A stretch of DNA of 64,000 bases from the NCBI RefSeq assembly GCF_000786215.1, contig NZ_JROG01000003.1:310001-374000 (forward strand), in the 5' to 3' direction. Made by a program: the position numbers and the translations under genes. The stretch is from Sphingomonas sp. 35-24ZXX. GTDB lineage: Bacteria > Pseudomonadota > Alphaproteobacteria > Sphingomonadales > Sphingomonadaceae. The notes below the pieces were generated by a model. That model saw only the letters and a list, made by a program, of their open reading frames with translations. It was not told where the DNA came from and did not search any database. Positions 8,749 to 18,392 of this stretch are shown piece after piece (position 1 is the stretch's first letter; each line of letters begins with the position of its first letter).

Positions 8749-10095
8749 ATGAGCGAGTTTGATTACGACCTGTTCGTCATCGGTGCAGGGTCCGGCGGGG
8801 TGCGCGCATCGCGCATCGCATCGGCTTATGGCGCCAAGGTCGCCGTGGCCGAGGAATATCGCGTCGGCGGAACCTGCGTCATTCGCGGCTGCGTGCCCAA
8901 GAAACTGCTGGTCTATGGATCGCACTTCGCCGAGGATCTGGAGGACGCCCAGAACTACGGTTGGACCATCGAGGGCACCAAGTTCAGCTGGCAGGTGCTG
9001 CGCGACCGGGTGCTGGCCGATGTCGATCGGCTGAACGCCGCGTATAAGAGCACGCTGACCAACCACAACGTCACGATTATCGAGGAGCGCGCGACGATCA
9101 TCGCGCCGCACCGCGTCAAGCTGGCGAGCGGGCAGGAAATCAGCGCCAAGTATATCCTCGTCGCGGTTGGCGCGCGGCCGTACGTGCCCGAGTTTCCGGG
9201 CGCGGAGCATTGCCTTACCTCGAACGAGATGTTCCACCTCGACGAATTGCCGCGGCGCGCGGTGATCGCGGGCGGCGGCTATATCGCCAACGAATTTGCC
9301 GGGATCCTCAATGGCCTTGGCAGCAAGGTGACCATCGTCAACCGCGGCGACACCATCCTGCGCGGCTATGATGAGTCGCTGCGCGATCGCCTTCTGCAGA
9401 TCTCGATGACCAAGGGCATCGAGTTCAAGTTCAAGGCACCGTTCGAGAAGATCGAGAAGCGCGAAGACGGCACGCTTGACGTGTTCCTCACCGGGCAGGA
9501 TCCGATCAACACCGATATCGTGATGGTCGCCACGGGCCGCGTGCCCAATGTCGAAGGCCTCGGGCTGGAGCATGTCGGCATCGAGACCGACGATCAGGGC
9601 GCGATCCCGGTGGACGAATACAGCAAGACGACGTGCGACAGCATCTATGCGGTGGGCGATGTTACCAACCGGGTGCAGCTGACCCCGGTGGCGATCCGCG
9701 AAGGCCAGGCGTTTGCCGACACCGTGTTCGGCGGGACGCCCAAGACGGTGGATTACAACTGCATTCCCACCGCCGTGTTCTCGCAGCCGCCGATCGCGTC
9801 GGTGGGCCTGACCGAAGGCGAGGCGCGCAATCGCTATGGCAATATCCGCGTCTATTCGGCCGATTTCCGCCCGATGCGCAATGTCTTCGCGCATCGGGCC
9901 GAGCGTGGTCTGTACAAGATGATCACCGAGGAACCCTCTGGCAAGATCCTGGGCCTGCACATGATCGGTCCGGATTCGCCGGAGATTCTGCAGGCGGCAG
10001 CGGTTGCGGTGAAGGCAGGGCTGACCAAGCAGGCGTTCGATGACACCGTCGCGCTGCACCCCAGCATGGCCGAAGAGCTGGTGCTGATGAAGTAA
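8749..10095 (+). CDS. gor: Glutathione-disulfide reductase
   Basis: This is an FAD- and NADPH-dependent enzyme that reduces glutathione disulfide. The 448-residue product has the N-terminal FAD-binding GAGSGGVRAS, the redox-active pair in GGTCVIRGCVPKK, a central NADPH-binding Rossmann motif (IAGGGYIANEFAG) and the C-terminal HPSMAEE motif holding the catalytic His. The start at 8749 is chosen because CCAGGAG sits about 10 nt upstream. An in-frame TTG at 8740 would leave too little room. It follows pgi by 26 nt. The Ala in the Rossmann motif (GGGYIA) is usual for glutathione reductases of this group. Confidence 0.94.
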   Translation: MSEFDYDLFVIGAGSGGVRASRIASAYGAKVAVAEEYRVGGTCVIRGCVPKKLLVYGSHFAEDLEDAQNYGWTIEGTKFSWQVLRDRVLADVDRLNAAYKSTLTNHNVTIIEERATIIAPHRVKLASGQEISAKYILVAVGARPYVPEFPGAEHCLTSNEMFHLDELPRRAVIAGGGYIANEFAGILNGLGSKVTIVNRGDTILRGYDESLRDRLLQISMTKGIEFKFKAPFEKIEKREDGTLDVFLTGQDPINTDIVMVATGRVPNVEGLGLEHVGIETDDQGAIPVDEYSKTTCDSIYAVGDVTNRVQLTPVAIREGQAFADTVFGGTPKTVDYNCIPTAVFSQPPIASVGLTEGEARNRYGNIRVYSADFRPMRNVFAHRAERGLYKMITEEPSGKILGLHMIGPDSPEILQAAAVAVKAGLTKQAFDDTVALHPSMAEELVLMK

Positions 10096-10120
10096 TCGCG
10101 CCGGCGCGCTATCTTGATCG

Positions 10121-11527
10121 TTACCCGATCCGGTACGGCACCATGCCGCGCCGGTCGGGATCGATCAGCAGTGGGCGATCGGTGGGCGGGAACGCGCGCT
10201 GATCGCAATTGTCGCGCGGGCAGGTGCGGCAGCTGATGCCGATCGGCGTCACCGCCCCTGCTGCTGCGGTATCCAGACCGTCGGCGTAGATGAAGTGCCG
10301 CGCGTGCTCGACCTCGCAGCCCAAGGCGACCGCATAGCGGCGCGGCTTGCGGCCATAGCTGCCCGAAGGCTTGACCAGCCCCTTGGCCATCGAAACATAG
10401 CGCACGCCATCGGGCGTTTCGGCCAGCTGTACCAGGATGCGGTCGGGGATCGCGGCGGCCTCATGCACCACCCAGAGCGGGCACGCGCCGCCGAAGCGCG
10501 CGAACTGCAGCCGCGTCGCGCTGTGCCTTTTGGTGATGTTGCCCGCCATGTCGACCCGGCAGAAGAACACCGGCAGCCCGCGCGCGCCGGGGCGCTGCAG
10601 CGTCGAGAGCCGGTGGCAGGCCTGTTCGAAACTGACCCCGAAGCGATGCGTGAGCTGGTCGATATCATGGCGGCAGGCCATCGCGGCCTCGCGGAAGCGC
10701 CGATAGGGCATCATCAACGCGCCTGCCGCGTAATTGGCGAGCCCCACCGAGACGAGCTGCTGCGCCTTGTCGCTGCGCAGACTGGCATTGGCGACCAGAA
10801 TGGCGATGGCAAAGCGCATCTCCAGCGCCATCAGCCGGTGCGCGAGCAGGAAATAGCGTGATTCCGGCGCAAGCCCGTCCGCCAGCGACAAGGTCCGGCT
10901 CGCCGGATCGAACTGGCTCAGCGGAGCATTCGGATCGGTCGCGCGCAGCGGCTTGACGGTAATCCCATGATCGCGCTGCAATCGTGCGGTCAGCCCGTCG
11001 ATATGCAGATCGTCGCCTAGCTCTTCGGCGATCGATTCTGCGGTCCGGTCGAGCTGATCGATATAATTTCCCGCCTCGTGAAACCAGTCGCGCACCTCTT
11101 CCCAGGGCAGGCGGGCATTGTGTTGCCCGGTCGCCGCCAGGCTGTCGTCGAGCATCGCCGCGCGCTCCTGCGCCTGGCGATAGCCCTGATAGAGGTTGGT
11201 GATGATATGGGTCAGCTCGGGATGGCTGTCCTGCAACCGGGCAAAGCGTACCGGGTCGATCTCGATCCCTGCGAGCACCGGATCGTCGAGCACCGTCTGC
11301 CAGTTGAGCGAGGGCGGCTCGCCCGGCGTCTCCTCCAGCTCGAACGCAAAGTGACGCGACAGCGCGGTCAGCACCTGCGGCGTGATCGGCCGCTCGTCAT
11401 TTTCGATCTGGCTGAGATAGCTGGTCGAGATGCCCAGGGCCTCGGCCATCGCGGCCTGGTTGAGGCCGGAGTGGCGGCGGACGGCGCGGACTCTTTGCCC
11501 GGCGTAAAGGCGTTTGCGGCGTGACAT
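10121..11527 (-). CDS. XRE-family short-chain fatty acyl-CoA regulator (PccR/RamB/PrpR type)
   Basis: This 468-residue protein has an N-terminal XRE helix-turn-helix (LNQAAMAEALGISTSYLSQI, about residues 24-43), a long middle region with an IrrE-like segment, and a C-terminal cysteine cluster (CRTCPRDNC, then QRAFPP) typical of the DUF2083 family. Family members such as PccR of Rhodobacter and RamB/PrpR of actinobacteria sense short-chain acyl-CoA and control propionate or acetate genes. It diverges from pccB, and TTTGCAAA-like boxes lie in the shared gap, so control of the propionyl-CoA genes and of itself is likely. The start MSRRKRL at 11527 is preferred to an upstream ATG at 11566, which would put the operator inside the gene. 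Confidence 0.87.
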   Translation of the reverse strand: MSRRKRLYAGQRVRAVRRHSGLNQAAMAEALGISTSYLSQIENDERPITPQVLTALSRHFAFELEETPGEPPSLNWQTVLDDPVLAGIEIDPVRFARLQDSHPELTHIITNLYQGYRQAQERAAMLDDSLAATGQHNARLPWEEVRDWFHEAGNYIDQLDRTAESIAEELGDDLHIDGLTARLQRDHGITVKPLRATDPNAPLSQFDPASRTLSLADGLAPESRYFLLAHRLMALEMRFAIAILVANASLRSDKAQQLVSVGLANYAAGALMMPYRRFREAAMACRHDIDQLTHRFGVSFEQACHRLSTLQRPGARGLPVFFCRVDMAGNITKRHSATRLQFARFGGACPLWVVHEAAAIPDRILVQLAETPDGVRYVSMAKGLVKPSGSYGRKPRRYAVALGCEVEHARHFIYADGLDTAAAGAVTPIGISCRTCPRDNCDQRAFPPTDRPLLIDPDRRGMVPYRIG

Positions 11528-11544
11528 TTGCCTATCGCGCCTAG

Positions 11545-11567
11545 TTTGCAAAGTGGGGCTTTGCAAG
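11545..11567. promoter_or_regulatory. Paired TTTGCAAA/TTTGCAAG operator upstream of pccB
   Basis: A perfect TTTGCAAA (11545-11552) and a one-mismatch copy TTTGCAAG (11560-11567) lie 7 nt apart in the gap between the divergent acyl-CoA regulator and pccB. The same word is the recognition core reported for the RamB/PccR regulator family. The spacing differs from the 4-nt gap I recall for the Rhodobacter site. Weaker ATTTGC half-sites flank the pair at 11526 and 11581. Assignment to the adjacent regulator is inference from family and position. Confidence 0.65.
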
Positions 11568-11643
11568 TTCGCTATTTAACATTTGCGTGAGGGTCCAAAG
11601 GCTGGAAAGGAAGCATCCCGAGTTTCGAAAACAAGAGGATGCG

Positions 11644-13170
11644 ATGCAGGCCATATTGGAAGAACTGGCAGCCCGGCGCGACAAGGCGCATATGGGCGGT
11701 GGCGAGAAGCGCATCGCAGCCCAGCACGCCAAGGGCAAGCTGACCGCGCGCGAACGCCTCGACGTGCTGCTCGATCCGGGCAGCTTCGAAGAGCTCGACA
11801 TGTATGTCGAGCACAATTGCGTCGACTTCGGCATGCAGGACCAGATCATCCCCGGGGATGGCGTGATCACCGGATCAGGCACGGTCAACGGCCGCCTCGT
11901 GTTCGTGTTCAGCCAGGATTTCACCGTGTTCGGCGGATCGCTGTCCGAACGGCACGCGCAGAAGATCTGCAAGATCATGGATATGGCGCTGAAAGTCGGC
12001 GCGCCTGTGATCGGCCTGAATGACTCGGGCGGCGCGCGCATCCAGGAAGGTGTCGCCTCGCTCGGCGGCTATGCCGAGGTGTTCCAGCGTAACGTGCTGG
12101 CCTCCGGCGTCGTGCCGCAGCTCAGCCTGATCATGGGGCCCTGCGCAGGCGGCGCGGTCTATTCACCCGCGATGACCGACTTCATCTTCATGGTGAAGGA
12201 TTCGAGCTACATGTTCGTCACCGGTCCCGATGTGGTCAAGACCGTGACCAACGAGGTCGTTACGCAGGAAGAGCTCGGCGGCGCGGTGACGCATACCGCC
12301 AAGTCGGGCGTTGCTGATGTGGCGTTCGACAACGACATCGAGGCCTTGCTCGCCGCGCGCGACCTGATCGATTACCTGCCGCTGTCGAACCGCGAGGACC
12401 TGCCAGAGCGGCCGACCGCCGACCCGTTCGACCGGATCGAGAACAGCCTCGATACGCTGATCCCGGCCAACCCGAACATGCCCTATGACATGCACGAGCT
12501 GATCCGGAAGACGCTCGACGAGGGCGAGTTCTTCGAAATCCAGCCGACGCACGCAGGCAACATCATCACCGGCTTCGGCCGCATCGAGGGCCGCACCGTG
12601 GGCGTCGTCGCCAACCAGCCGATGGTGCTGGCGGGATGCCTGGACATCAACTCGTCGAAAAAGGCCGCACGCTTTGTGCGCTTCTGCGATTGCTTCGACA
12701 TTCCGATCATCACCTTCGTCGACGTCCCCGGCTTCCTGCCCGGCGTGGCGCAAGAGCACAGCGGCATCATCAAGCATGGCGCCAAGCTGCTGTTCGCCTA
12801 TGCCGAGGCGACCGTGCCCAAGATCACCGTCATCACCCGCAAGGCCTATGGCGGCGCGTATGACGTGATGGCCTCAAAGCACCTGCGCGGCGACCTCAAT
12901 TATGCCTGGCCCACCGCCGAAATCGCGGTGATGGGGGCAAAAGGCGCGGTCGAGATCATCTTCCGCGGCAAGACGCCCGAAGAGATCGCCGAGCGCACCA
13001 AGGAATATGAAGCGCGCTTCGCCAACCCGTTCGTGGCCGCATCCAAGGGCTTTATCGACGAGGTGATCATGCCGCATTCAACGCGGCGTCGGATCGCGCT
13101 GGGGTTGAGGAAGCTGCGGAACAAGAGCCTCGAGAACCCCTGGAAGAAGCATGACAATATTCCGCTTTAG
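11644..13170 (+). CDS. pccB: Propionyl-CoA carboxylase, carboxyltransferase (beta) subunit
   Basis: PccB transfers carboxyl from biotin to propionyl-CoA, giving methylmalonyl-CoA. The 508-residue product has both crotonase-like carboxyltransferase halves: an N-terminal [19 protein letters not shown] acyl-CoA pocket and a C-terminal [15 protein letters not shown] with upstream [12 protein letters not shown]. The start [20 protein letters not shown] matches the family N-terminus and has AGAGG upstream. An in-frame GTG at 11587 would extend into the operator region. The partner biotin-carrying subunit gene pccA lies 6 kb downstream on the same strand, with the rest of the methylmalonyl pathway between them. 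Confidence 0.95.
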   Translation: MQAILEELAARRDKAHMGGGEKRIAAQHAKGKLTARERLDVLLDPGSFEELDMYVEHNCVDFGMQDQIIPGDGVITGSGTVNGRLVFVFSQDFTVFGGSLSERHAQKICKIMDMALKVGAPVIGLNDSGGARIQEGVASLGGYAEVFQRNVLASGVVPQLSLIMGPCAGGAVYSPAMTDFIFMVKDSSYMFVTGPDVVKTVTNEVVTQEELGGAVTHTAKSGVADVAFDNDIEALLAARDLIDYLPLSNREDLPERPTADPFDRIENSLDTLIPANPNMPYDMHELIRKTLDEGEFFEIQPTHAGNIITGFGRIEGRTVGVVANQPMVLAGCLDINSSKKAARFVRFCDCFDIPIITFVDVPGFLPGVAQEHSGIIKHGAKLLFAYAEATVPKITVITRKAYGGAYDVMASKHLRGDLNYAWPTAEIAVMGAKGAVEIIFRGKTPEEIAERTKEYEARFANPFVAASKGFIDEVIMPHSTRRRIALGLRKLRNKSLENPWKKHDNIPL

Positions 13171-13179
13171 GAGCAGCGC

Positions 13180-13281
13180 GTGAACAACAACTCCTCACGC
13201 AAAGACGCGACTCAGGTCGCGATTTTAGCCCTTGGGGTTACCGTGGGCGCTATCGTCTATATGGTCATCAGGTATTCATGA
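13180..13281 (+). CDS. Small single-pass membrane protein (33 aa)
   Basis: A GTG start with GGAG about 6 nt upstream opens a 33-codon frame. Its product begins with a polar segment (VNNNSSRKDATQ) followed by one hydrophobic helix (VAILALGVTVGAIVYMVIRY). It starts 9 nt after the pccB stop and so would share its transcript. No family is recognised. The Shine-Dalgarno, spacing and clear transmembrane pattern favour a real gene over chance, but conservation has not been tested. Confidence 0.5.
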   Translation: MNNNSSRKDATQVAILALGVTVGAIVYMVIRYS

Positions 13282-13331
13282 TCGAATTTTTCGATGCGGT
13301 GTATGACCCGCGCCCCAAGGCTTCGGGTTGA
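13278..13331 (+). CDS. Possible tiny coupled ORF (17 aa), perhaps truncated by a repeat
   Basis: An ATGA overlap with the preceding 33-aa gene opens a 17-codon frame, MIEFFDAVYDPRPKASG. The stop codon falls on the first bases of the inverted repeat that starts at 13330, so an originally longer frame could have been cut by repeat insertion. The peptide has no recognisable domain. Coupling is the only positive evidence and confidence is low. Confidence 0.25.
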   Translation: MIEFFDAVYDPRPKASG

Positions 13332-13402
13332 ACTTGTTTCAGGGTCCAGCTCGCCCCACGCGCCGACGTTACGGGGAGCCGATTGGATGCTGAAACAAGT
13401 TC
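13330..13402. repeat. Imperfect palindromic intergenic repeat, type A, copy 1
   Basis: GAACTTGTTTCAG (13330-13342) is a perfect 13-nt inverted match to CTGAAACAAGTTC (13390-13402), with the stem extending inward imperfectly (GTCCA against TGGAT) around a GC-rich loop. The right end continues AGCTTGACGG. A related element with the same ends is at 18393-18483, so this is a dispersed foldback family rather than a simple terminator. It fills most of the 103-nt gap between the 17-aa ORF and the epimerase gene. Confidence 0.8.
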
Positions 13403-13434
13403 AGCTTGACGGGATTTGAGAGAGGAATACGCCA

Positions 13435-13878
13435 GTGAAGCTCGGAAGACTGAACCACATCGGGGTTGCCACGCCCTCCATAGCGGACTCGATCGTGTTC
13501 TATCGCGATGTCATGGGCGCGACCAAGATTCATGAACCTTTCGACCTGCCCGAACAGGGGGTGAAGGTGTGCTTTGTCGATACGCCAGGCGCGGATGGCG
13601 CGCTCAATGGCACGCAGATCGAGCTGATCGAGCCGCTGCCGGGCAATGCCTCGATCGCGTCGTTCCTCGAGAAGAACCCGAACGGCGGGCAGCATCATGT
13701 CTGCTATGAGGTGCCCGATATTCACGCGGCGAAGGCGGAGTTCGAGGCGCTGGGCAAGCGCGTGCTGGGCGATCCGCGGGTCGGCGCGCATGGCACGCTG
13801 ATCTTCTTCGTGCACCCCAAGGATATGGGCGGGGTGCTGACCGAGATTATGGAGACGCCTGCGGGTGGAGCGCACTAA
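13435..13878 (+). CDS. mce: Methylmalonyl-CoA epimerase
   Basis: This enzyme converts (S)- to (R)-methylmalonyl-CoA, linking propionyl-CoA carboxylase to the mutase. The 147-residue vicinal-oxygen-chelate protein has metal-ligand positions in LNHIGVATPS, GQHHVCYEV and the C-terminal EIMETP. The DPRVGAHGTLIFFVHPKD stretch is typical of bacterial epimerases. The GTG start has AGAGGA about 9 nt upstream. It lies between pccB and the mutase gene, in pathway order. The flanking gaps on both sides contain foldback repeats, so the operon may be interrupted or these may act at RNA level. Confidence 0.93.
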   Translation: MKLGRLNHIGVATPSIADSIVFYRDVMGATKIHEPFDLPEQGVKVCFVDTPGADGALNGTQIELIEPLPGNASIASFLEKNPNGGQHHVCYEVPDIHAAKAEFEALGKRVLGDPRVGAHGTLIFFVHPKDMGGVLTEIMETPAGGAH

Positions 13879-13879
13879 A

Positions 13880-14048
13880 CCTTCTCCCTCGATGGGAGAA
13901 GGATACGAAGCCTTGCCAGCTTGCTGGCTAGGCGCAGTTGGATGAGGGTGATGCAGAGCGACGTCAGCGCATTTTCACCCTCACCCAGCTTCGACTAGGT
14001 GCTTTCAGCACCAAGTCTTCGCAGCCCTCTCCCATCAAGGGAGAGGGG
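13880..14048. repeat. Non-coding foldback element with CTCCC/GGGAG hairpin ends (type B)
   Basis: The left end CCTTCTCCC-TCGAT-GGGAGAAGG (13880-13902) and right end CCCTCTCCC-ATCAA-GGGAGAGGG (14025-14047) are each hairpins. Together with adjoining ATACGAAG/CTTCGCAG they form inverted ends of about 33 bp. Inside, GGATGAGGGTGA is mirrored by TTCACCCTCACCC, so the whole 169-bp element can fold back. It has no ORF. The hairpin core is the one that bounds the DUF559 gene at 32.8-33.3 kb, suggesting a non-autonomous relative. Its right end lies 22 nt before the enoyl-CoA hydratase start. Confidence 0.8.
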
Positions 14049-14070
14049 TAACGAGAAGGGAGAGTTCAGG

Positions 14071-14853
14071 ATGACCTACGAAACCATAAAGCTCGATATC
14101 GCCGACCAGATCGCCACCATCACGCTCAACGTGCCCGAGCGGCTCAATGCCTGCTCGCTGCCGATGGCGGGCGAGATCAACGATGCGCTCGATCATCTCG
14201 GCGATGCGCGCGCATTGGTCATCACCGGCGCGGGCAAGGGTTTCTGTTCGGGGGCGGACCTCACCGGCGGGCGCGATAGCTCGATCTCGGGCGGGCAGGG
14301 CAGCTACAAGGCGCTGACCCAGCATTACAACCCGATGCTGCTCAAGCTGCACCGGCTGCACATCCCTACGATCAGCGCGGTCAATGGACCTGCTGCCGGT
14401 GTCGGCTGCTCGATCGGCCTTGCGCCCGATTTCGTGGTCGCGAGCGAGAAGGCCTATTTCCTCCAGGCGTTCGTCAACATCGGCCTGGTGCCTGACGGCG
14501 GCGCGAGCTGGATGCTCACCCGGCTGATCGGCAAGGCGCGCGCCACCGAGATGATGATGCTGGGCGAGAAGATCCCCGCCGCCAAGGCGCATGATTGGGG
14601 GATGGTCTACAAGGTCGTCGAGCATGACAGCCTGATGGATGAGGCGATGGCGCTGGCCAAGCGGCTCGCCGCGATGCCGACCGTCGCGCTGGGCATCATG
14701 CGCAAGAACCTGGTCGAGGCGCTCGAATGCGATTTCCACACCGCACTCGCGCGCGAAGCCGAGGGCCAGCGGATCGCAGGCGACACCAATGATGCACGCG
14801 AAGGCGCCATCGCCTTTCTGCAGAAGCGCAAGCCGAACTTCACCGGCAGCTGA
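14071..14853 (+). CDS. Enoyl-CoA hydratase/isomerase family protein
   Basis: This 260-residue crotonase-fold protein shows the two oxyanion-hole segments [10 protein letters not shown] and [16 protein letters not shown]. Start MTYETIK has GGGAG about 8 nt upstream. The upstream open extension is repeat-encoded and is excluded. It lies between epimerase and mutase, 25 nt before the mutase, so it probably acts on acyl-CoA intermediates that feed or drain the propionyl-CoA route. The precise reaction (hydratase, isomerase or other) cannot be read from the sequence. Confidence 0.85.
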   Translation: MTYETIKLDIADQIATITLNVPERLNACSLPMAGEINDALDHLGDARALVITGAGKGFCSGADLTGGRDSSISGGQGSYKALTQHYNPMLLKLHRLHIPTISAVNGPAAGVGCSIGLAPDFVVASEKAYFLQAFVNIGLVPDGGASWMLTRLIGKARATEMMMLGEKIPAAKAHDWGMVYKVVEHDSLMDEAMALAKRLAAMPTVALGIMRKNLVEALECDFHTALAREAEGQRIAGDTNDAREGAIAFLQKRKPNFTGS

Positions 14854-14878
14854 TCCAAACAGACATGGGACCGATAGA

Positions 14879-17017
14879 ATGACCGATACACCCAATATCA
14901 CCGACTGGCAGGCTTTGGCCGACAAGGAGGTCAAGGGACGCGATCTGACCTGGCAGACGCCAGAGGGGATTGCGGTCAAGCCGCTGTACACGGCGGACGA
15001 TGTGTCGGTCGATCCCGGCCTGCCTGGCTTTGCGCCGTTCACCCGCGGGGTGCGCGCCAGCATGTATGCAGGCCGCCCGTGGACGATCCGGCAGTATGCC
15101 GGTTTCTCCACCGCCGAGGAATCGAACGCTTTCTATCGCCGCAACCTGGCTGCGGGTCAGAAGGGGCTTTCGGTCGCGTTCGATCTGGCGACGCATCGCG
15201 GTTATGACAGCGACCATCCGCGCGTCACCGGTGATGTCGGCAAGGCGGGCGTGGCGATCGACAGCGTCGAGGACATGAAGATCCTGTTCGATGGCATCCC
15301 GCTCGACAAGATGTCGGTCTCTATGACGATGAACGGGGCAGTGATCCCGATCCTCGCGTTCTTCATCGTCGCAGGCGAAGAGCAGGGCGTCGATCGCAAA
15401 CTGCTCGACGGGACCATCCAGAACGACATTCTCAAGGAGTTCATGGTCCGCAACACGTACATCTATCCCCCTGAGCCTTCGATGCGGATCATCTCGGACA
15501 TCTTCGGGTACACGTCACGCGAGATGCCCAAGTTCAACAGCATCTCGATCTCCGGCTATCACATGCAGGAAGCCGGCGCGACGCAGGTGCAGGAGCTCGC
15601 CTTCACCATCGCCGACGGCATGGAATATGTGAAATACGGCGTCGCCTCAGGCCTCGACATCGACAAGTTCGCAGGCCGTCTGAGCTTCTTCTTCGCGATC
15701 GGCATGAACTTCTTCATGGAAATCGCCAAGCTGCGCGCGGCGCGCGTGCTGTGGCACCGGGTGATGACCAAGCTCGGCGCGCAGGACGAGCGTTCCAAGA
15801 TGCTGCGCACCCACTGCCAGACCTCGGGCGTGTCGCTGACCGAGCAGGACCCGTACAACAACGTCATCCGCACCACGATCGAGGCGATGGCTGCGATGCT
15901 GGGTGGCACGCAGTCGCTGCACACCAATGCGCTCGATGAAGCCATCGCGCTGCCCACCGATTTCTCCGCACGCATCGCCCGCAACACGCAGATCGTCATC
16001 CAGGAAGAGACCGGGATGACCAAGGTCGTCGATCCGCTGGGCGGCAGCTATTATATCGAGAGCCTGACGCAGGAACTGGTCGACAAGGCGTGGGAGATCA
16101 TCGAGCGCGTCGAGGCCGAAGGCGGCATGGCGAAGGCCGTGGCGGCAGGCTGGCCCAAGGCGATGATCGAGGAAGCCGCCGCCGGACGGCAGGCGCGGGT
16201 CGATCGGGCCGAGGACGTCGTGGTCGGCGTGAACAAGTACCGCCTGCCGAGCGAGGATCAGCTCGATACGCTCGACGTCGACAACGCCAAGGTCCGCGAA
16301 GGCCAGGTTGCGCGGATCGCTGCGGTCAAGGCCTCGCGCGACGAGGCCGCATGCCAGGCAGCGCTCGATGCTTTGCGCGAGGGTGCAAAGGGTGACGGCA
16401 ACTTGCTGGCGCTCGCGGTGGATGCGGCACGGGCGCGCGCGACGCTCGGCGAAATCAGCCAGGCGATGGAGGATGTGTTCGGCCGCTATGCCACCGTGCC
16501 GACCCCGGTCAAGGGTGTGTACAGCGCGCCTTATGTCGATGACGGCCGCTGGGCGCAGGTGGTCGAAGGGGTGAAAGCGGTCGAACGCCGTCTGGGGCGT
16601 AAACCCAAACTGCTCGTCGCCAAGATGGGGCAGGATGGGCATGATCGCGGCGCGAACGTGATCGCCTCGGCCTTTGGTGACCTCGGCTTTGAGATCGTTT
16701 CGGGCCCGCTGTTCCAGACCCCGCAGGAAACCGTCGTTCTGGCGCTCGAGAGCAACGTCGATGTCGTCGGCGCATCCTCGCTCGCCGCCGGACACAAGAC
16801 GCTGATCCCCGAGCTGATTGCGGGTCTCAAGGAGGCCGGGCGCAACGACATCAAGGTGATCGCAGGCGGCGTCATCCCGCCGCAGGATTATGATTTCCTC
16901 CGCGATGCCGGGGTGCAGGGTATCTACGGCCCGGGATCGAATGTCGTCGAATGCGCGGCAGACGTGCTGCGTCTGCTGGGGCACAACATGCCGCCGCTGC
17001 AGGAAGCGGCGGAGTGA
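14879..17017 (+). CDS. scpA: Methylmalonyl-CoA mutase (B12-dependent, single-chain type)
   Basis: The enzyme rearranges (R)-methylmalonyl-CoA to succinyl-CoA, feeding propionate carbon into the TCA cycle. The 712-residue protein has the N-terminal substrate TIM barrel ([16 protein letters not shown], then [16 protein letters not shown]) and a C-terminal cobalamin domain with the DxHxxG motif at Asp586-Gly-His588-Asp-Arg-Gly591. The length fits the active large-subunit (MutB/ScpA) family. No small subunit gene is present. The meaB-type GTPase chaperone is also not in the window. The stop codon overlaps the GTG start of the next gene, indicating coupling. Confidence 0.95.
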   Translation: MTDTPNITDWQALADKEVKGRDLTWQTPEGIAVKPLYTADDVSVDPGLPGFAPFTRGVRASMYAGRPWTIRQYAGFSTAEESNAFYRRNLAAGQKGLSVAFDLATHRGYDSDHPRVTGDVGKAGVAIDSVEDMKILFDGIPLDKMSVSMTMNGAVIPILAFFIVAGEEQGVDRKLLDGTIQNDILKEFMVRNTYIYPPEPSMRIISDIFGYTSREMPKFNSISISGYHMQEAGATQVQELAFTIADGMEYVKYGVASGLDIDKFAGRLSFFFAIGMNFFMEIAKLRAARVLWHRVMTKLGAQDERSKMLRTHCQTSGVSLTEQDPYNNVIRTTIEAMAAMLGGTQSLHTNALDEAIALPTDFSARIARNTQIVIQEETGMTKVVDPLGGSYYIESLTQELVDKAWEIIERVEAEGGMAKAVAAGWPKAMIEEAAAGRQARVDRAEDVVVGVNKYRLPSEDQLDTLDVDNAKVREGQVARIAAVKASRDEAACQAALDALREGAKGDGNLLALAVDAARARATLGEISQAMEDVFGRYATVPTPVKGVYSAPYVDDGRWAQVVEGVKAVERRLGRKPKLLVAKMGQDGHDRGANVIASAFGDLGFEIVSGPLFQTPQETVVLALESNVDVVGASSLAAGHKTLIPELIAGLKEAGRNDIKVIAGGVIPPQDYDFLRDAGVQGIYGPGSNVVECAADVLRLLGHNMPPLQEAAE

Positions 17018-17382
17018 GCGAGGAGCTCGAATCCAAGGTCGACGTCAAGGACCAGGCGCCCGAGGGCCATTACGGCGAAACCTTGCTGTATGACTTCGCG
17101 AAGACGCTGACGTCACTATCGCTGATCGTGCTGGGCGGCGTGCTGTCGCTGAGTGGAACCGAGCAGGCGGCAAAAATCCCGGTTTTCAGTCTGGTGCTGA
17201 TAGCGGGAGCCGTTGCAATGGCTGGGGCGCTGGCATTGTCTACCGCATTCGGGATTGTGGACGCGCGGGCCAAAAACCGCGAACCGTCTGCCAATCTCAC
17301 CAAATTGATCAAGGCCGCGAACTTCCTGCTGGGAGTCGGCCTGGGAGGATTTACATTTACATGGCTGGAATCGCTCAAGTGA
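17014..17382 (+). CDS. Small membrane protein between mutase and biotin synthase
   Basis: I do not recognise this 122-residue protein. A GTG start overlapping the mutase stop (GTGA) gives a hydrophilic N-terminus ([14 protein letters not shown]) followed by about three hydrophobic segments: [36 protein letters not shown] and [15 protein letters not shown]. It is tightly packed, overlapping the mutase at its start and bioB by 22 nt at its end. Operon position suggests co-expression with the propionyl-CoA genes, but no function can be assigned. Confidence 0.7.
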   Translation: MSEELESKVDVKDQAPEGHYGETLLYDFAKTLTSLSLIVLGGVLSLSGTEQAAKIPVFSLVLIAGAVAMAGALALSTAFGIVDARAKNREPSANLTKLIKAANFLLGVGLGGFTFTWLESLK

Positions 17383-18374
17383 CTGATGCTCGTACCGACT
17401 GGACCCGCGAAGATATTACCGCGCTGTTCGACCTGCCGTTCAACGATCTGATGTTCGAGGCGCAGACCATTCACCGCGCGAATTTCCCGCGCAACGAGGT
17501 GCAGCTGTCCACTTTGCTGTCGATCAAGACCGGCGGTTGTCCGGAGGATTGCGGCTATTGCAGCCAGTCCAAGGATGCCGACAGCGGCGTCAAGGCGACC
17601 AAGCTGATGGACGTGCAGGCGGTGCTGCAGGCGGCAGCGCAGGCGAAGGACCATGGCTCCGGCCGCTTCTGCATGGGTGCCGCCTGGCGCAACCCCAAGG
17701 ATAAGGACATTCCCAAGCTCGCCGCGATGGTCAAGGGCGTGCGCGAGATGGGCATGGAAACCTGCATGACTTTGGGAATGCTCACCGCGAGCCAGGCCAA
17801 GCAGCTCGCCGATGCGGGGCTCGATTACTACAACCACAACATCGACACCGCGCCCGAGAACTACGCCAACGTCATCACCACCCGCACCTTCGAGGACCGG
17901 ATGGAGACGCTGGACAATGTCCGCTCGGCGGGCATCAACGTGTGCTGCGGCGGCATCGTCGGCATGGGCGAGACCCGCTCCGATCGCATCGGCTTCATTC
18001 ACGCGCTCGCCACCATGCCGCACCCCGAAAGCGTGCCGATCAACGCGCTCGTCCCGGTCAAGGGCACCGTGCTCGGCGACATGCTCGCCGATACGCCGCT
18101 CGCCAAGATCGACGAGATCGAGTTCGTCCGCACGGTCGCGGTCGCCCGCATCACCATGCCGCGCTCGATGGTGCGCCTGAGCGCGGGCCGCGAAAGCATG
18201 TCAGAAAGCTGCCAGGCCTTGTGCTTCATGGCCGGCGCAAACAGCATCTTCACCGGCGACAAATTGCTCACCGCGCCCAACGCGGGCGACGACAAGGATG
18301 GCGCGCTGCTGGCCAAGCTCGGCATGAAGGCGATGGCCGCGCAGCCGCACGGGCATCTGGAGGCTGCGGAGTGA
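17361..18374 (+). CDS. bioB: Biotin synthase
   Basis: BioB is a radical-SAM enzyme that inserts sulfur into dethiobiotin. The 337-residue protein has the CxxxCxxC cluster ligands (Cys60, Cys64 and Cys67 in [10 protein letters not shown]) and further conserved Cys in [10 protein letters not shown] and [13 protein letters not shown]. No bioA, bioD or bioF lies nearby. It sits between the mutase and the biotinylated pccA, which explains its placement: it supplies the cofactor for the carboxylase. The start is ambiguous: ATG at 17361 overlaps the upstream gene by 22 nt, while GTG at 17379 would overlap by 4 nt. Confidence 0.95.
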   Translation: MAGIAQVTDARTDWTREDITALFDLPFNDLMFEAQTIHRANFPRNEVQLSTLLSIKTGGCPEDCGYCSQSKDADSGVKATKLMDVQAVLQAAAQAKDHGSGRFCMGAAWRNPKDKDIPKLAAMVKGVREMGMETCMTLGMLTASQAKQLADAGLDYYNHNIDTAPENYANVITTRTFEDRMETLDNVRSAGINVCCGGIVGMGETRSDRIGFIHALATMPHPESVPINALVPVKGTVLGDMLADTPLAKIDEIEFVRTVAVARITMPRSMVRLSAGRESMSESCQALCFMAGANSIFTGDKLLTAPNAGDDKDGALLAKLGMKAMAAQPHGHLEAAE

Positions 18375-18392
18375 AATCCGCTTCCCTCTTCT

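Noticed and set aside
10096-10120. GCGCCGGCGC palindrome between gor and the regulator as a terminator
   Set aside because: The stem is too short and no T-run follows.
17361-18374. A biotin biosynthesis operon
   Set aside because: Only bioB is present; its position next to pccA explains it without bioA, bioD or bioF.
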